Notes: generated by a model not told the origin, from the letters alone. DNA of 64,000 nucleotides from Clavibacter sp. B3I6 (GCF_030816895.1 NZ_JAUSYL010000001.1:930001-994000), one strand, 5' to 3'; counted from the stretch's first letter, positions 39,372 to 48,111 are shown. Translations and numbers: made by a program.

Positions 39372-40856
39372 ATGACCACGGTGCTGACCACCCCCACCCC
39401 ACTCCGCCCCTACACCTCGATCCGCGCGGCGGCCCTCCCGCTGGCCGCCCTCTGCCTGGCCTTCTTCGTCGAGATGGTGGACAACACGCTGCTCTCGATC
39501 GCCCTGCCCACGATCGGCCGCTCGCTCGACAGCGGCACGACGGGGCTCCAGTGGGTGACGGGCGCCTACTCCCTCACCTTCGGCGGACTGCTGCTGACCG
39601 CGGGGTCCGCCGCCGACCGCTTCGGGCGCCGTCGGGTGCTGCTGGCCGGCCTCGCGGCCTTCGGCCTCATCAGCCTCGCCGTCCTCCTGGTCACCGACAT
39701 CGGCCAGCTCATCGCCCTGCGCGCGGCGCTCGGGTGCGCGGCCGCGGCCATGGCGCCCGTGACGATGTCGCTGGTCTTCCGCCTCTTCGACGACCAGCGG
39801 CTGCGCATGCGCGCGATCACGATCCTCATGGTCGTCGGCATGTCCGGCATGGTGCTCGGGCCGCTCCTCGGCGGATCGGTCCTCAGCGCGTTCAGCTGGC
39901 AGTGGCTGCTCGTCGTCAACGCGCCCATCGCGCTGCTCGTCTTCTTCGGCGTCCGCGCCGGGGTCCCCGCCGACCGTCGCGAGGACCTCACCTCGGAGCG
40001 CCTCGACCTGCCCGGCACGGTCCTCACCGTCGCCGCGATCGGGCTCGGCTGCTACACCCTCACCAGCGGCGTGGAGCACGGCTGGCTCTCGTCCGTCACG
40101 CTCGCCTGCGGCCTCGGCACCGTGGCGGCCGTCGCCGGCTTCGTCCTCCGCGAACGGAGCGCGGCCGCGCCCATGATCGACCTCGCGCTCTTCCGGAGCG
40201 GACCCGTGCGAGGTGCAGCGCTCACGCAGCTCGGGGCGTCGGTCGCCTTCGCCAGCGTCCTCTTCGGCCTGATCCTGCACTTCCAGTACGCCTACGGCTG
40301 GAGCCCGATGCGCGCCGGGCTCGCGAACCTGCCCGTCATCGCGACGATGATCGCGGCCACGCCCGCCGCCGAGCAGCTCGCCGCCCGCCTCGGCCACCGC
40401 CTGGCCTGCCTCGTCGGCACCGGGCTCCTGGTGGCCTCGCTGCTCGGCATGGCCTGGGCGGTGGAGCACGGCTACCTCGCGATCGCCGCGATGATGGTCC
40501 TGATGACGATCGGGCTGCGGATCATCATGACCATCTGCGCGGTCGCCCTCGTCGAGGCGATGCCGGCGAACCGGACCTCGATCGGCGCCGCCCTCAACGA
40601 CACGTCCCAGGAGCTCGGCACCAGCCTCGGGACGGCCGTCGTCGGCACCCTCATCGCCGCCCTCGTCACGAGCGCCCTCCCCGCGGGCGCCTGGGGCCCG
40701 GATCTCGTCCAGGCGTTCTTCACGGGCGAGCGGATCAGCTACCTGGCCGTCGCCGTCCTGGTGGGCGTGATCGCGACGATCGGCTCGCTCTCCCTCACCG
40801 ACTCCCGCGCCACGGAGGAGCCCGCGCGATCCGACGCCGAGCACGCCGCGGTGTGA
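39372..40856 (+). CDS. DHA2-type MFS drug exporter (EmrB/QacA family)
   Basis: A 494-residue transporter with 14 predicted segments. VEMVDNTLLSIALPTIGRSL is the DHA2 motif in segment 1, and SAADRFGRRRVLL the loop 2-3 motif. ALNDTSQELGTSLGTAVVGT in the later half is typical of EmrB/QacA. RBS GAGAGG is 7 nt before the ATG. The adjacent TetR gene and its three operators point to inducible efflux of hydrophobic toxic compounds. Confidence 0.93.
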   Translation: MTTVLTTPTPLRPYTSIRAAALPLAALCLAFFVEMVDNTLLSIALPTIGRSLDSGTTGLQWVTGAYSLTFGGLLLTAGSAADRFGRRRVLLAGLAAFGLISLAVLLVTDIGQLIALRAALGCAAAAMAPVTMSLVFRLFDDQRLRMRAITILMVVGMSGMVLGPLLGGSVLSAFSWQWLLVVNAPIALLVFFGVRAGVPADRREDLTSERLDLPGTVLTVAAIGLGCYTLTSGVEHGWLSSVTLACGLGTVAAVAGFVLRERSAAAPMIDLALFRSGPVRGAALTQLGASVAFASVLFGLILHFQYAYGWSPMRAGLANLPVIATMIAATPAAEQLAARLGHRLACLVGTGLLVASLLGMAWAVEHGYLAIAAMMVLMTIGLRIIMTICAVALVEAMPANRTSIGAALNDTSQELGTSLGTAVVGTLIAALVTSALPAGAWGPDLVQAFFTGERISYLAVAVLVGVIATIGSLSLTDSRATEEPARSDAEHAAV

Positions 40857-41007
40857 GCGACGGGCCGCGACGGCGGCCACCGGGACCCCGGATCGCCGCG
40901 ATCGATCCGGTCCCGCACGGGATACGTCCACGTGGTCGGGAACGCGGACGAGCTCCGGCACCTGCAGGCGCTCCCCCGCGACGCGCACCGCTGACGCGGG
41001 CTGCCGC
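40857..41007 (+). other. Non-coding gap with a possible gene remnant
   Basis: No complete gene is seen. From about 40923 to 40994 the plus strand reads YVHVVGNADELRHLQALP and soon a stop, a coherent short peptide with typical codon use but no start and no continuation upstream. It may be the tail of a decayed gene or chance. No terminator is evident for the two genes that converge here. Confidence 0.3.
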
Positions 41008-42324
41008 TCAGCCCGCGACGCGCCGCAGCTCCAGCACCCCCGGCACGACCTGCCGCGTCGGGTTCCGCCCGCGCGCGAAGTCGCCCCACACCTGCCGCAT
41101 CCGGCGGGCGTCGCGCTGGATCCCCTCCCACGGCGCGCCCGCGAGGAGCCCGGCACCGCGCCACGCCTCCTCGTCGCCGAAGAGCAGCGGCAGGTCGGCG
41201 GTGTGCGCGGCGCCAAACGGGCTGCCGGGCGCGGACCAGCGGATGACGTAGCGGTGGGCCGTGCCGCCGGCGCGCGCGTGCCGCCGGGCGAAGCGGCGGG
41301 CGGGACGTCCGTAGACGATGGCCGTCACGGCGGCCACGGCCGCGCGGCGGACGAGCGGCCCGAGGACGGGGACGCGCGTCACGCGCGCGAGCCACGGGAT
41401 CCCCGGCAGGAACAGCCGCGCCTCCTCCGCGGTGGTGCCGATGAGCAGGTCGACGGCGGGCGCGGCGCGGTCCCATGCGGCGTCGAGACGCGACTCGGGC
41501 GGCAGCGGCGCGTGCCCGTACTGGGTGCCGAACGGCATCGCGCCGAGGAGGCCGTACGGCGCCGCGGCGCGCTCGACCTCGCGCTGACGCGCGAGCACGT
41601 CCTCGACGGGCATCCCGGCGGTGAGCCCGCGGGAGGCGCGCGCCATCGCCGCGTTCATCCGCCGCCGGCCGCGGGAGATCCCGAGGGGCGCGCTCTGGAT
41701 GATCGCCCTCCCGAACAGGCCCGCGGCCTCCGGCACGGCCATCAGGTGCGCGACCGCGTCGCCGCCCGCGGACTGCCCGAACGCGGTCACGCGATCCGGG
41801 TCGCCGCCGAACGCGCGGATGTTGCGCGCGACCCAGCGCAGCGCCTCCAACTGGTCGAGGAGGCCGAGGTTCGCGGGTCGGCCGCCGCCGTCGCCGAGGT
41901 AGCCGAGCAGCCCGAGCCGGTAGGTGACCGTGACCACCACCACGCGCTGCTCCGCGACGAGGGGCGCCGGATCCATGATCGGCACGTCCCCGGCCCCCGA
42001 GACGTAGGAGCCGCCGTGGATCCACACCATCACCGGCAGCCCCTCGTCCGCCCGCGCGTCGCGCGGCATCGTCACGGACACGCGCAGGCAGTCCTCGTCG
42101 ACGGCGAGGTGGGCGAAGCTCCCGAGCACGTCGTCGAGCTCGGGGAGGGGCCGCTGCGGGCACGCGGGCGCCCAGGCGAGCGCGTCCCGCGGCGTCGACC
42201 AGTCCGGGTGCGCGACGGGCGGGGCGAAGCGGGCGGCGGTCGCGTAGGGGATGCCGGTCGCGCGGACGACGTCGCCGTCGGCCCAGCCGACGACGGGTCC
42301 GCAGGGCGGCGAGCAGGCGCTCAT
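41008..42324 (-). CDS. Type-B carboxylesterase
   Basis: A 438-residue hydrolase. WIHGGSYVSGAG is the oxyanion-hole motif, EDCLRVSVTMP the EDCL motif of type-B carboxylesterases and TAFGQSAGGDAV the nucleophile elbow. The C-terminal part carries the acidic residue region (GTTAEEARLF) and a His in FGAAHTADLPLLFG. It is about 60 residues shorter than usual for pnbA-type enzymes. Leaderless start at 42324 (TAGCGT 13 nt upstream). Divergent TetR gene is the probable regulator. Confidence 0.9.
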   Translation of the reverse strand: MSACSPPCGPVVGWADGDVVRATGIPYATAARFAPPVAHPDWSTPRDALAWAPACPQRPLPELDDVLGSFAHLAVDEDCLRVSVTMPRDARADEGLPVMVWIHGGSYVSGAGDVPIMDPAPLVAEQRVVVVTVTYRLGLLGYLGDGGGRPANLGLLDQLEALRWVARNIRAFGGDPDRVTAFGQSAGGDAVAHLMAVPEAAGLFGRAIIQSAPLGISRGRRRMNAAMARASRGLTAGMPVEDVLARQREVERAAAPYGLLGAMPFGTQYGHAPLPPESRLDAAWDRAAPAVDLLIGTTAEEARLFLPGIPWLARVTRVPVLGPLVRRAAVAAVTAIVYGRPARRFARRHARAGGTAHRYVIRWSAPGSPFGAAHTADLPLLFGDEEAWRGAGLLAGAPWEGIQRDARRMRQVWGDFARGRNPTRQVVPGVLELRRVAG

Positions 42325-42331
42325 CCGATCG

Positions 42332-42395
42332 ACGCTACCGTTCGGGGAGCGTTCGCCGGCACGCCCGCGGACCGCCGGGACCGCGGTGCTACCGT
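42332..42395. promoter_or_regulatory. Divergent leaderless promoters of the esterase and TetR genes
   Basis: Minus strand TAGCGT (42337-42332) starts 13 nt before the esterase ATG. Plus strand TACCGT (42390-42395) starts 12 nt before the tetR ATG at 42402. GCTACCGT occurs at both ends (42334-42341 and 42388-42395), and CGTTCG is repeated at 42339 and 42350; these may be regulator contacts. Confidence 0.55.
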
Positions 42396-42401
42396 GACGC
42401 C

Positions 42402-43013
42402 ATGCCCCGCCTGATCGACCACGCCCGCCGCGAGGAGGAGCTCGCCGAGGCGGTGTGGCGGGTCATCCGGCGCGAGGGCGCGAGCGGCGTCTCCGTCCGC
42501 ACGGTCGCCGCCGAGGCGGGCCTGAGCACCGGGTCCCTCCGGCACAGCTTCCCCAGCCGCATCGACCTCGTCGCGCACGCGACGGCGCTGGTGGCGGAGC
42601 GCATCGACGGGCGCATCCGGAGCCGCCGCACCGACCCGGATCCGCGGCGGCGGGCCGTCCGGATCCTCGCCGAGCGCCTGCCCCTGGACGACGCACGGCG
42701 CGCCGAGGCGGAGGTCACGACGGCGCTCCTCGCCGACGCGGCGTCGCACCCGCGCCTCCGCGAGGTGCGGACGCGGGCGCACGCGGCGGCCCGCGAGACC
42801 TGCCTCGCGCAGCTCGCGCAGCTGCGGGCCGCGGGACTGCTGCGCCCCGACGCCGATCCCGACCTCGAGGCCGACCACCTGCAGGCGCTCCTCGCGGGGC
42901 TCGCCCTGCAGCTGCTCGTGGCGGAGCCGGATCCGGCGCGGGCCGCCCGCGCGCTCGGCGTGCTCGAGCGGCACGTGGACGCGCTCGTGGCGCGACGGGC
43001 GGGACCGCCCTGA
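42402..43013 (+). CDS. TetR/AcrR family regulator
   Basis: A 203-residue repressor. The HTH is formed by LAEAVWRVIRREGASGVSVRTVAAEAGLSTGSLRHSFPSR; the C-terminus resembles the BetI-like sensor domain. Leaderless start at 42402. It probably controls the divergent esterase gene. Ligand unknown. Confidence 0.9.
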   Translation: MPRLIDHARREEELAEAVWRVIRREGASGVSVRTVAAEAGLSTGSLRHSFPSRIDLVAHATALVAERIDGRIRSRRTDPDPRRRAVRILAERLPLDDARRAEAEVTTALLADAASHPRLREVRTRAHAAARETCLAQLAQLRAAGLLRPDADPDLEADHLQALLAGLALQLLVAEPDPARAARALGVLERHVDALVARRAGPP

Positions 43014-43043
43014 CCGTCCCGACCGCCCTACGCGCGTCGACGC

Positions 43044-43475
43044 CTAGCCCGCGGCGGGCGCTCCCCCGCCGAGCCGCCCGCGCAGCTCCTCGACGCGTGC
43101 CCGGATGTCGTCCCGCACGAGCCGCATCCGCTCCATGCCGTCGATGCCGCGCTCCGACGGCTCGTCCGTGATCCAGGTCTCGACCGCGACGCCCCGGTCG
43201 CCGTCCACGTGGGCCTCGGCACCGAGGACCACCACGAGGTCGGCCGCGCGCACCATGTCGTCGGTGAGGGGCTTGGGGCGCTCGTCGCCCACCTCGATGC
43301 CGAGCTCGGCCAGCGACTCCACGGCGAGCGCGTTGAGCGAGGTCCCGGGATCCGTGCCGGCGGAGGCGACCGTGACAGCGTCGCCGGCGTCGTGGCGCAT
43401 GAGCGCCGCCGCGAGCTGGGACTTGCCGCCGTTGCGGGCGCAGACGAAGACGACGTGCGGGGCGTGGTCGGGCAT
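43044..43475 (-). CDS. arsC: Arsenate reductase of the mycothiol/mycoredoxin-dependent type (ArsC1/2-like)
   Basis: A 143-residue low-molecular-weight phosphatase-fold protein. The active loop is VFVCARNGGKSQLAAALM: Cys12 is the only cysteine of the protein, and Lys18 replaces the Arg of phosphatases, exactly as in Corynebacterium glutamicum ArsC1/ArsC2, which form an arseno-mycothiol adduct resolved by mycoredoxin. The acid loop region WITDEPSE follows near residue 100. RBS GGAGGATCC precedes the ATG at 43475. No ars transporter or ArsR of the arsenic type is adjacent; a general phosphatase role is the alternative. Confidence 0.83.
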   Translation of the reverse strand: MPDHAPHVVFVCARNGGKSQLAAALMRHDAGDAVTVASAGTDPGTSLNALAVESLAELGIEVGDERPKPLTDDMVRAADLVVVLGAEAHVDGDRGVAVETWITDEPSERGIDGMERMRLVRDDIRARVEELRGRLGGGAPAAG

Positions 43476-43825
43476 GGATCCTCCGGGGCTCGGGTGCGCG
43501 CCGCGGTTCGGCGCGACGGTCCGATCCTGCCATCCGCCGGGCGGGGAGCCGGTGATCCGGGAGCAGCTCGCGTTCCCCGCCCGCCCCGACCGAACGAAGG
43601 ACGGGACCCGGTCGCGGCGACAGGGGATCCTTCCCATCCGCCTCCACCCGAAGAAGACGCCTCGCAGCGGACCCGCTCTCGGCGGCACACGCCCCGCCCT
43701 TCGCGGCTCATCATCCGCGCACCATCCCCCGAGCATCAGGGGCTTGACAGTGACCCCCTCCTCGGGGCCCGGACGACGAGCTGCCGAGGCGGCCGGCGGC
43801 CTGATGCGCCTCCCACGCGAGAGGG
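43476..43825. other. 350-bp non-coding stretch between arsC and cmtR
   Basis: No gene recognised on either strand. It has a somewhat lower GC content than the surroundings (43600-43740). The notable structure is a hairpin at 43727-43767: CCCCGAG pairs with CTCGGGG and an inner AGGGG with CCCCT, closed by a loop holding TTGACA. This may be an arsC promoter or leader structure. Nothing else is seen. Confidence 0.4.
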
Positions 43826-43857
43826 CACGACGGTACAGCGCATGCTGTACCGTCGTG
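43826..43857 (+). promoter_or_regulatory. CmtR autoregulatory operator overlapping the -10 element
   Basis: Perfect 14-bp inverted repeat (43826-43839 and 43844-43857) with spacer GCAT. The right arm contains TACCGT (43848-43853), placed 12 nt before the ATG at 43860, so a bound dimer would cover the -10 of a leaderless promoter. Confidence 0.75.
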
Positions 43858-43859
43858 GC

Positions 43860-44213
43860 ATGACCCTGCTCGCCTCGCGTCTCGACGCCATGACCCGGCT
43901 CGGCCGGGCGCTCGCGGATCGCACGCGCTCCCGCATCCTCGTCGAGCTCCTCGACGGCCCCGCCTACCCGGCGCTCCTCGCGGAGTCGCTCGGCCTGACC
44001 CGGCAGAACGTGTCGAACCACCTGAGCTGCCTTCGCGGCTGCGGGATCGTCCGCACCGTGCCCGAGGGCCGCAGCACGCGCTACGAGATCGCCGACGCGC
44101 GCATCGCCCGCGGCCTCGGCGCGCTCGTGGAGGTCGTGCTCGCGGTCGACGAGGAGCGGATGTGCGCGGATCCCGCCCTCTGCGACCCGGGCTGCTGCGA
44201 GGTCCACGCGTGA
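43860..44213 (+). CDS. cmtR: ArsR/SmtB family Cd(II)/Pb(II) sensor CmtR
   Basis: A 117-residue repressor. The recognition helix region LTRQNVSNHLSCLRGCG is nearly identical to that of Mycobacterium tuberculosis CmtR. Cys57, Cys61 and Cys102 fall exactly at the numbers of the three metal-binding cysteines known there, which also supports the start at 43860. The C-terminal tail adds more cysteines (MCADPALCDPGCCEVHA). Metal binding should release the operator just upstream. It overlaps the CDF gene by 4 bases (GTGA), so sensor and exporter are co-expressed. Confidence 0.92.
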   Translation: MTLLASRLDAMTRLGRALADRTRSRILVELLDGPAYPALLAESLGLTRQNVSNHLSCLRGCGIVRTVPEGRSTRYEIADARIARGLGALVEVVLAVDEERMCADPALCDPGCCEVHA

Positions 44214-44923
44214 CCGCCGCGTCCGGCGCCGCGGGGTCGCCCGCGCCGGCGGCCCCCGCGCTCACCACCGCCCGCCGCGACCTGCTACGCCGCCGCATCC
44301 GGTGGATCGTCGCCGGCACCATCGCGTGGAACACCGTCGAGGCCGTCGTCGCCCTGTCCGCCGGCGCCATCGCGTCATCGACGGCCCTCGTGGCGTTCGG
44401 GCTCGACTCCATCGTGGAGGTGCTCGCCGCCTCCGCCGTCGCCTGGCAGTTCTCCGCGCCGGATCCCGAGCGCCGCGAGCGCACGGCCCTCCGGCTCATC
44501 GCGGTGTCGTTCCTCGGCCTCGCCGCCTACGTGAGCGTCGACGCCGTGCTCGCGCTCGTCGGCGGATCCGAGGCCCGGCCGAGCGCCACGGGCATCGTCC
44601 TCGCCGCCCTCAGCCTCGCCGTCATGCCCGTGCTCAGCCTGCTGGAGCGCCGGACGGGCACCGAGCTCGGCTCCGCCAGCGCGGTCGCCGACTCGCGGCA
44701 GACCCTCGTCTGCGCCTGGCTCTCGGCGGCGCTCCTCGTCGGGCTGCTGCTCGACGCGGGGCTCGGCTGGTGGTGGGCGGATCCCGTGGCGGGCCTCGCC
44801 ATCGCCGCGTTCGCCGTCCGCGAGGGGCTCGAGGCGTGGCGCGGCGATGCGTGCGCCGTCCCCGTCGCGGCCCTCACGGGCGAGCGCGCGGCGGACGCGC
44901 ACGACGACCGCTCCTGCTGCTGA
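44210..44923 (+). CDS. Cation diffusion facilitator-type metal exporter
   Basis: A 237-residue protein with about six membrane segments (AGTIAWNTVEAVVALSAGAIASSTALVAFGLDSIVEVLAA ... ADSRQTLVCAWLSAALLVG ... WWADPVAGLAIAAFAV). The two Asp-containing motifs (FGLDS and WADP) are the transport-site positions of CDF-type carriers. It is short and lacks the usual C-terminal cytoplasmic domain, ending in a tail DAHDDRSCC with two cysteines. Operon with cmtR indicates cadmium or lead as substrate. Confidence 0.85.
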   Translation: MTAASGAAGSPAPAAPALTTARRDLLRRRIRWIVAGTIAWNTVEAVVALSAGAIASSTALVAFGLDSIVEVLAASAVAWQFSAPDPERRERTALRLIAVSFLGLAAYVSVDAVLALVGGSEARPSATGIVLAALSLAVMPVLSLLERRTGTELGSASAVADSRQTLVCAWLSAALLVGLLLDAGLGWWWADPVAGLAIAAFAVREGLEAWRGDACAVPVAALTGERAADAHDDRSCC

Positions 44924-44951
44924 GCGCGGCCGGGATCGCCCGGCCGCGCTC
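44922..44951. terminator. Bidirectional terminator hairpin
   Basis: Perfect 13-bp arms (44922-44934, 44939-44951) and an ATCG tetraloop. It overlaps the CDF stop codon and sits 9 nt after the end of the convergent esterase gene, so it can serve both. Confidence 0.75.
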
Positions 44952-44959
44952 CCGCCGCC

Positions 44960-47917
44960 CTACCTCGTGAGCTGCACCGCGCCGGTGGCCCGCTGGTAGG
45001 CGGCGAAGTACCGGGCGCCCATCGCGCGCGCCCCGGCGGCCGTGTAGTGGATGGAGTCCTCGCTGCGGCTGTAGCCCGCGGCCCCGGGGATGTAGGACAC
45101 GTTCGGTCGCAGCGCGGGCATGCCCTGGTGCGCGACGTCGATGGCCCGACCGAGCGGCGTCCCGCCGAGCCACTCGGGGACCATCCCGCCGATGAGGAAC
45201 GGCACCGTGCCGTAGCGCGCGTCCAGCCGGTCGACGAGGTCGAGCAGCATCGTCCGGTACCCCGCCGTGGTCGTGCGCGTCGCGTCGGACTCGCCCTGGG
45301 CCCACACGACCGCGACGAGGCGGTTGTCGGGGTCCTGCGCGAGCGCCTGGTCGATCTGCCCGAGCGCGCGGGTGAACAGGTTGGTCCGGGAGCGCGTGTC
45401 CGACGGGTTCCAGGCGTAGGTCCCGTCGCCCGTCATCGAGGTGGACGCCATCGCCGCGGGGACGAGCAGCACCTTCCGGCCCGGGCGCGCGTCGGCGAGC
45501 ATGCGCCGGCCGAGCTCCATCCCGGGGCCCACCGCCTGCACGCCGCCGGTGAAGACCCACGTGGTCACGTGGTGGAGCGAGTCCTGAGCGGGCACGATCC
45601 GCCCGGCCTGGGCGCCGCTGCCGGCGAGCTGGTCGAGGCCGGGGACGCTCACGTCGACGGACGGGTCCCAGCCGGTGCCGACGCCCTGCGCGTTCGACTG
45701 CCCGAGCACCACGACGACGTCGTAGCCCTCCCCGGTCGAGGCGATGGCGCGGGGCGCGGAGGTGCGGGAGGCGGGCGCGTACCCGTCGGCCCGTCCGGTG
45801 ACGGTCACGGTGACCTGCGCCCCGGCGTCGCGCGGCGCCGGCACGTAGGTCGAGGCGGTGCGGCCCGGCACGACGATCCCGTCGCGCTTCCAGACGTAGG
45901 AGAGCCCGGTGGCCTCGGGCGTCCAGGCGGGCGTCTCGGCGGTGAGGGTCGATCCCACGGCGGGCGTCCCCGCGATGCTCGGGGTGGGAGCGGCTGCGAA
46001 CGGCTCGTCGCCGGGAGCCGGGGCGGGCTGCGCGGGCGGCACGTCGAGCACGTCCACGACGGCTGCCGTCGGCGCGCTCGTGCGGCTGGCGTCCACGTAG
46101 CCGGTGCGCGAGCCGGTCACGGTCACCGTGATCCGCGATGCGGCGTCCGCCCGGCGCACCGCGTACGTCGCGTCGGTCGCGCCGAGCACGGTCACGCCGT
46201 CACGGGCCCACGCGTAGGAGTAGGTCGTCACCGCGGGCGTCCAGGCCGGCGTCGCGGCGCGCAGGGTGGTCCCGGCGACGGGCGGTCCCTGGATCGCGGG
46301 CGCCGCCGTCGCCTCGAAGGGCACGGGCGGCGCGGGCGGCGGCGGGGTGACGGGCGTCGCGACGATCTCGACGGCGGCGCTGGTCGCCGTCCGCGTGACG
46401 TAGCCCGTCCGGGTGCCGGTGACGGCGACCGCGATGCGCGTGCCCACGTCCCCCGCGACCACGCGGTAGCTCGCGCCGGTCTGGTCGGGGATCGGGACGC
46501 CGTCGCGCACCCACGCGTAGGAGAAGGACGGCGACGGGCTCCAGGTGCCGGACCGGGCGGTGAGCGTCTGGTCCACGCGGGCCGTGCCCGCGACGGACGG
46601 CGTGCCGGTGACCGCGAAGGCGACGTCGGGGATCGGGGTCGGCGCGGGTGCGGGCGCCGTCGGCACCGGGGTCGGCGCCGGGGTGCTCGCAGCGGGGACC
46701 CGGATCCCGGCGCTCGGCTGGGACCGCGTCGCGTAGCCGGTCTTCGTGCCGGTGACGACGACGGCCAGGCGCGATCCCGCGTCCCCCGCCTGCACGCGGT
46801 AGGACACGCCGGTCTGCCCGGCGATCGCGACGCCGTCGCGGAGCCACGCGTAGGAGAACGTCGGCCACGGGGTCCAGACGCCGGCGCGCGCGATGAGGGT
46901 GGTGCCGACGCGGCCCGTGCCCGCGAGGGTGGGCGTGGCCGCCGCGACGAACGGGATCGTCGCGGGCGTCGTCGGCGCGGGGGCCGGGGCGGTGGTGGGC
47001 GCCGGGGTCGGGGCGGTCGTGGGCGCGGGGGTCGGTGCCGGGACGGGCGGCGTGGGCGCCGCGGTCGGCACCGTCACCGCGTCGCTGGTGACGGTGGTCG
47101 TCGCGTACCCGGTCCTCGTCCCGGTCACCGTCACGGCGAGCGCCCCGCCGCGATCGGCCTCGGTGACGCGGTGGGCCGCCCCGGTCTGCCCGGCGATGAC
47201 GACGCCGTCGCGGGTCCACGCGTAGGAGAAGGTCGGCTGCGGGGTCCAGGTGCCGGGTCGCGCGGTGAGCGTGGACCCGACCTGGGCGGAGCCCGTCATC
47301 GTCGGCTTCGGCGCCGCCGTGAAGGTCGGGACGACGGGCGTCGGCACGGCCGCGGTCGGCGCGCTGGTCTGCGTGGAGGGGTCGTACCCGGTGCGGCTGC
47401 CGGTGACGGCGACCGTGACGACCGATCCCGCGTCGGCGGCGCGCACGGTGTAGGCCATGGTGGTCTGCCCGCTCACCGGCACCCCGTCGACGAGCCAGGC
47501 GTACCTGCTGGTCGTCGCGGCGGGGGTCCAGCGCGCGGTGGTGGCCAGGAGGCGCCGGCCGACGACGGCCGTGCCCGTGATGACGGGTGCGGGCGTCGCG
47601 GTGAACGACGCGGCCGTCGCGGTGACCTGCAGCAGGCGCAGCATCGAGGCGGTCGACGGCCGCCCGTCGGTCGCGGCCGGCGGCACGACGCTCGTGCCGG
47701 CGGCGACGCGCGTCGCGGCGGCGGTAGTCGTCGCGGCGGTGGTCGTCGCCGCGGCGGTCATCGCGGCCTCGGCCGGCGCGGCGGTCGGCTCGACCGCGAC
47801 GAGCAGCGAGACCCCGAGGCTGAGCCCCGTGACGGCGGCGACGAGACGTGCGCGTGCGGATGCGGTGCGCGTCCCCCGTGTCGAGGCACGGCGGACGGCA
47901 GAGTGGTGCTCCCCCAA
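44960..47917 (-). CDS. Secreted SGNH/SASA-type esterase with six Ig-like repeats
   Basis: A 985-residue exported protein. A long signal peptide (ARLVAAVTGLSLGVSLLVAVEPTA, cleavage probably near APAEAA) is followed by a Thr/Ala linker, then six about 85-residue repeats, each with the core YAW-RDG-...-GQT-...-Y-V...DAGS...V-VTG-RTGY. The last about 270 residues are a SASA/CE6-type esterase: VVVLGQSNAQGVG (nucleophile Ser), VVWAQGESD and EDSIHYTAAGARAMG (catalytic His). It probably deacetylates a cell-wall or plant polysaccharide. It starts at a TTG behind GGGGGG; no in-frame ATG or GTG exists before the signal peptide. Confidence 0.85.
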   Translation of the reverse strand: MGEHHSAVRRASTRGTRTASARARLVAAVTGLSLGVSLLVAVEPTAAPAEAAMTAAATTTAATTTAAATRVAAGTSVVPPAATDGRPSTASMLRLLQVTATAASFTATPAPVITGTAVVGRRLLATTARWTPAATTSRYAWLVDGVPVSGQTTMAYTVRAADAGSVVTVAVTGSRTGYDPSTQTSAPTAAVPTPVVPTFTAAPKPTMTGSAQVGSTLTARPGTWTPQPTFSYAWTRDGVVIAGQTGAAHRVTEADRGGALAVTVTGTRTGYATTTVTSDAVTVPTAAPTPPVPAPTPAPTTAPTPAPTTAPAPAPTTPATIPFVAAATPTLAGTGRVGTTLIARAGVWTPWPTFSYAWLRDGVAIAGQTGVSYRVQAGDAGSRLAVVVTGTKTGYATRSQPSAGIRVPAASTPAPTPVPTAPAPAPTPIPDVAFAVTGTPSVAGTARVDQTLTARSGTWSPSPSFSYAWVRDGVPIPDQTGASYRVVAGDVGTRIAVAVTGTRTGYVTRTATSAAVEIVATPVTPPPPAPPVPFEATAAPAIQGPPVAGTTLRAATPAWTPAVTTYSYAWARDGVTVLGATDATYAVRRADAASRITVTVTGSRTGYVDASRTSAPTAAVVDVLDVPPAQPAPAPGDEPFAAAPTPSIAGTPAVGSTLTAETPAWTPEATGLSYVWKRDGIVVPGRTASTYVPAPRDAGAQVTVTVTGRADGYAPASRTSAPRAIASTGEGYDVVVVLGQSNAQGVGTGWDPSVDVSVPGLDQLAGSGAQAGRIVPAQDSLHHVTTWVFTGGVQAVGPGMELGRRMLADARPGRKVLLVPAAMASTSMTGDGTYAWNPSDTRSRTNLFTRALGQIDQALAQDPDNRLVAVVWAQGESDATRTTTAGYRTMLLDLVDRLDARYGTVPFLIGGMVPEWLGGTPLGRAIDVAHQGMPALRPNVSYIPGAAGYSRSEDSIHYTAAGARAMGARYFAAYQRATGAVQLTR

Positions 47918-47936
47918 TTGATCCCCCCAGATCGTC

Positions 47937-47954
47937 GAGGTGATCGCTCACCTC
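47937..47954. promoter_or_regulatory. Inverted repeat upstream of the esterase gene
   Basis: GAGGTGA-TCGC-TCACCTC, perfect 7-bp arms, 20 nt before the TTG start of the esterase. It could be an operator or a 5'-UTR hairpin. Confidence 0.5.
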
Positions 47955-48111
47955 ATGTCCAGATGCTCTCATACGCGGAGGGTGATGCGTGACACGTGTC
48001 CGTCCAGGGCCCCCAACGGTGCGCCCAGCTCCCGTTCGACGCCGCCGCGTACCCTGGGCACGACCTGACCGCCCGTCGATCCCGCGAGGATCCCCCGCCC
48101 CGGAAGGCCCC

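Noticed and set aside
43744..43749. TTGACA as a -35 element for cmtR
   Set aside because: No AT-containing -10 lies 16-18 nt downstream, and cmtR has a well-placed TACCGT at 43848.
43044..44923. An arsenic resistance operon (arsC + arsR + transporter)
   Set aside because: The ArsR-type regulator has the CmtR cysteine set for Cd/Pb, the transporter is CDF-like, and arsC is on the other strand 385 bp away.
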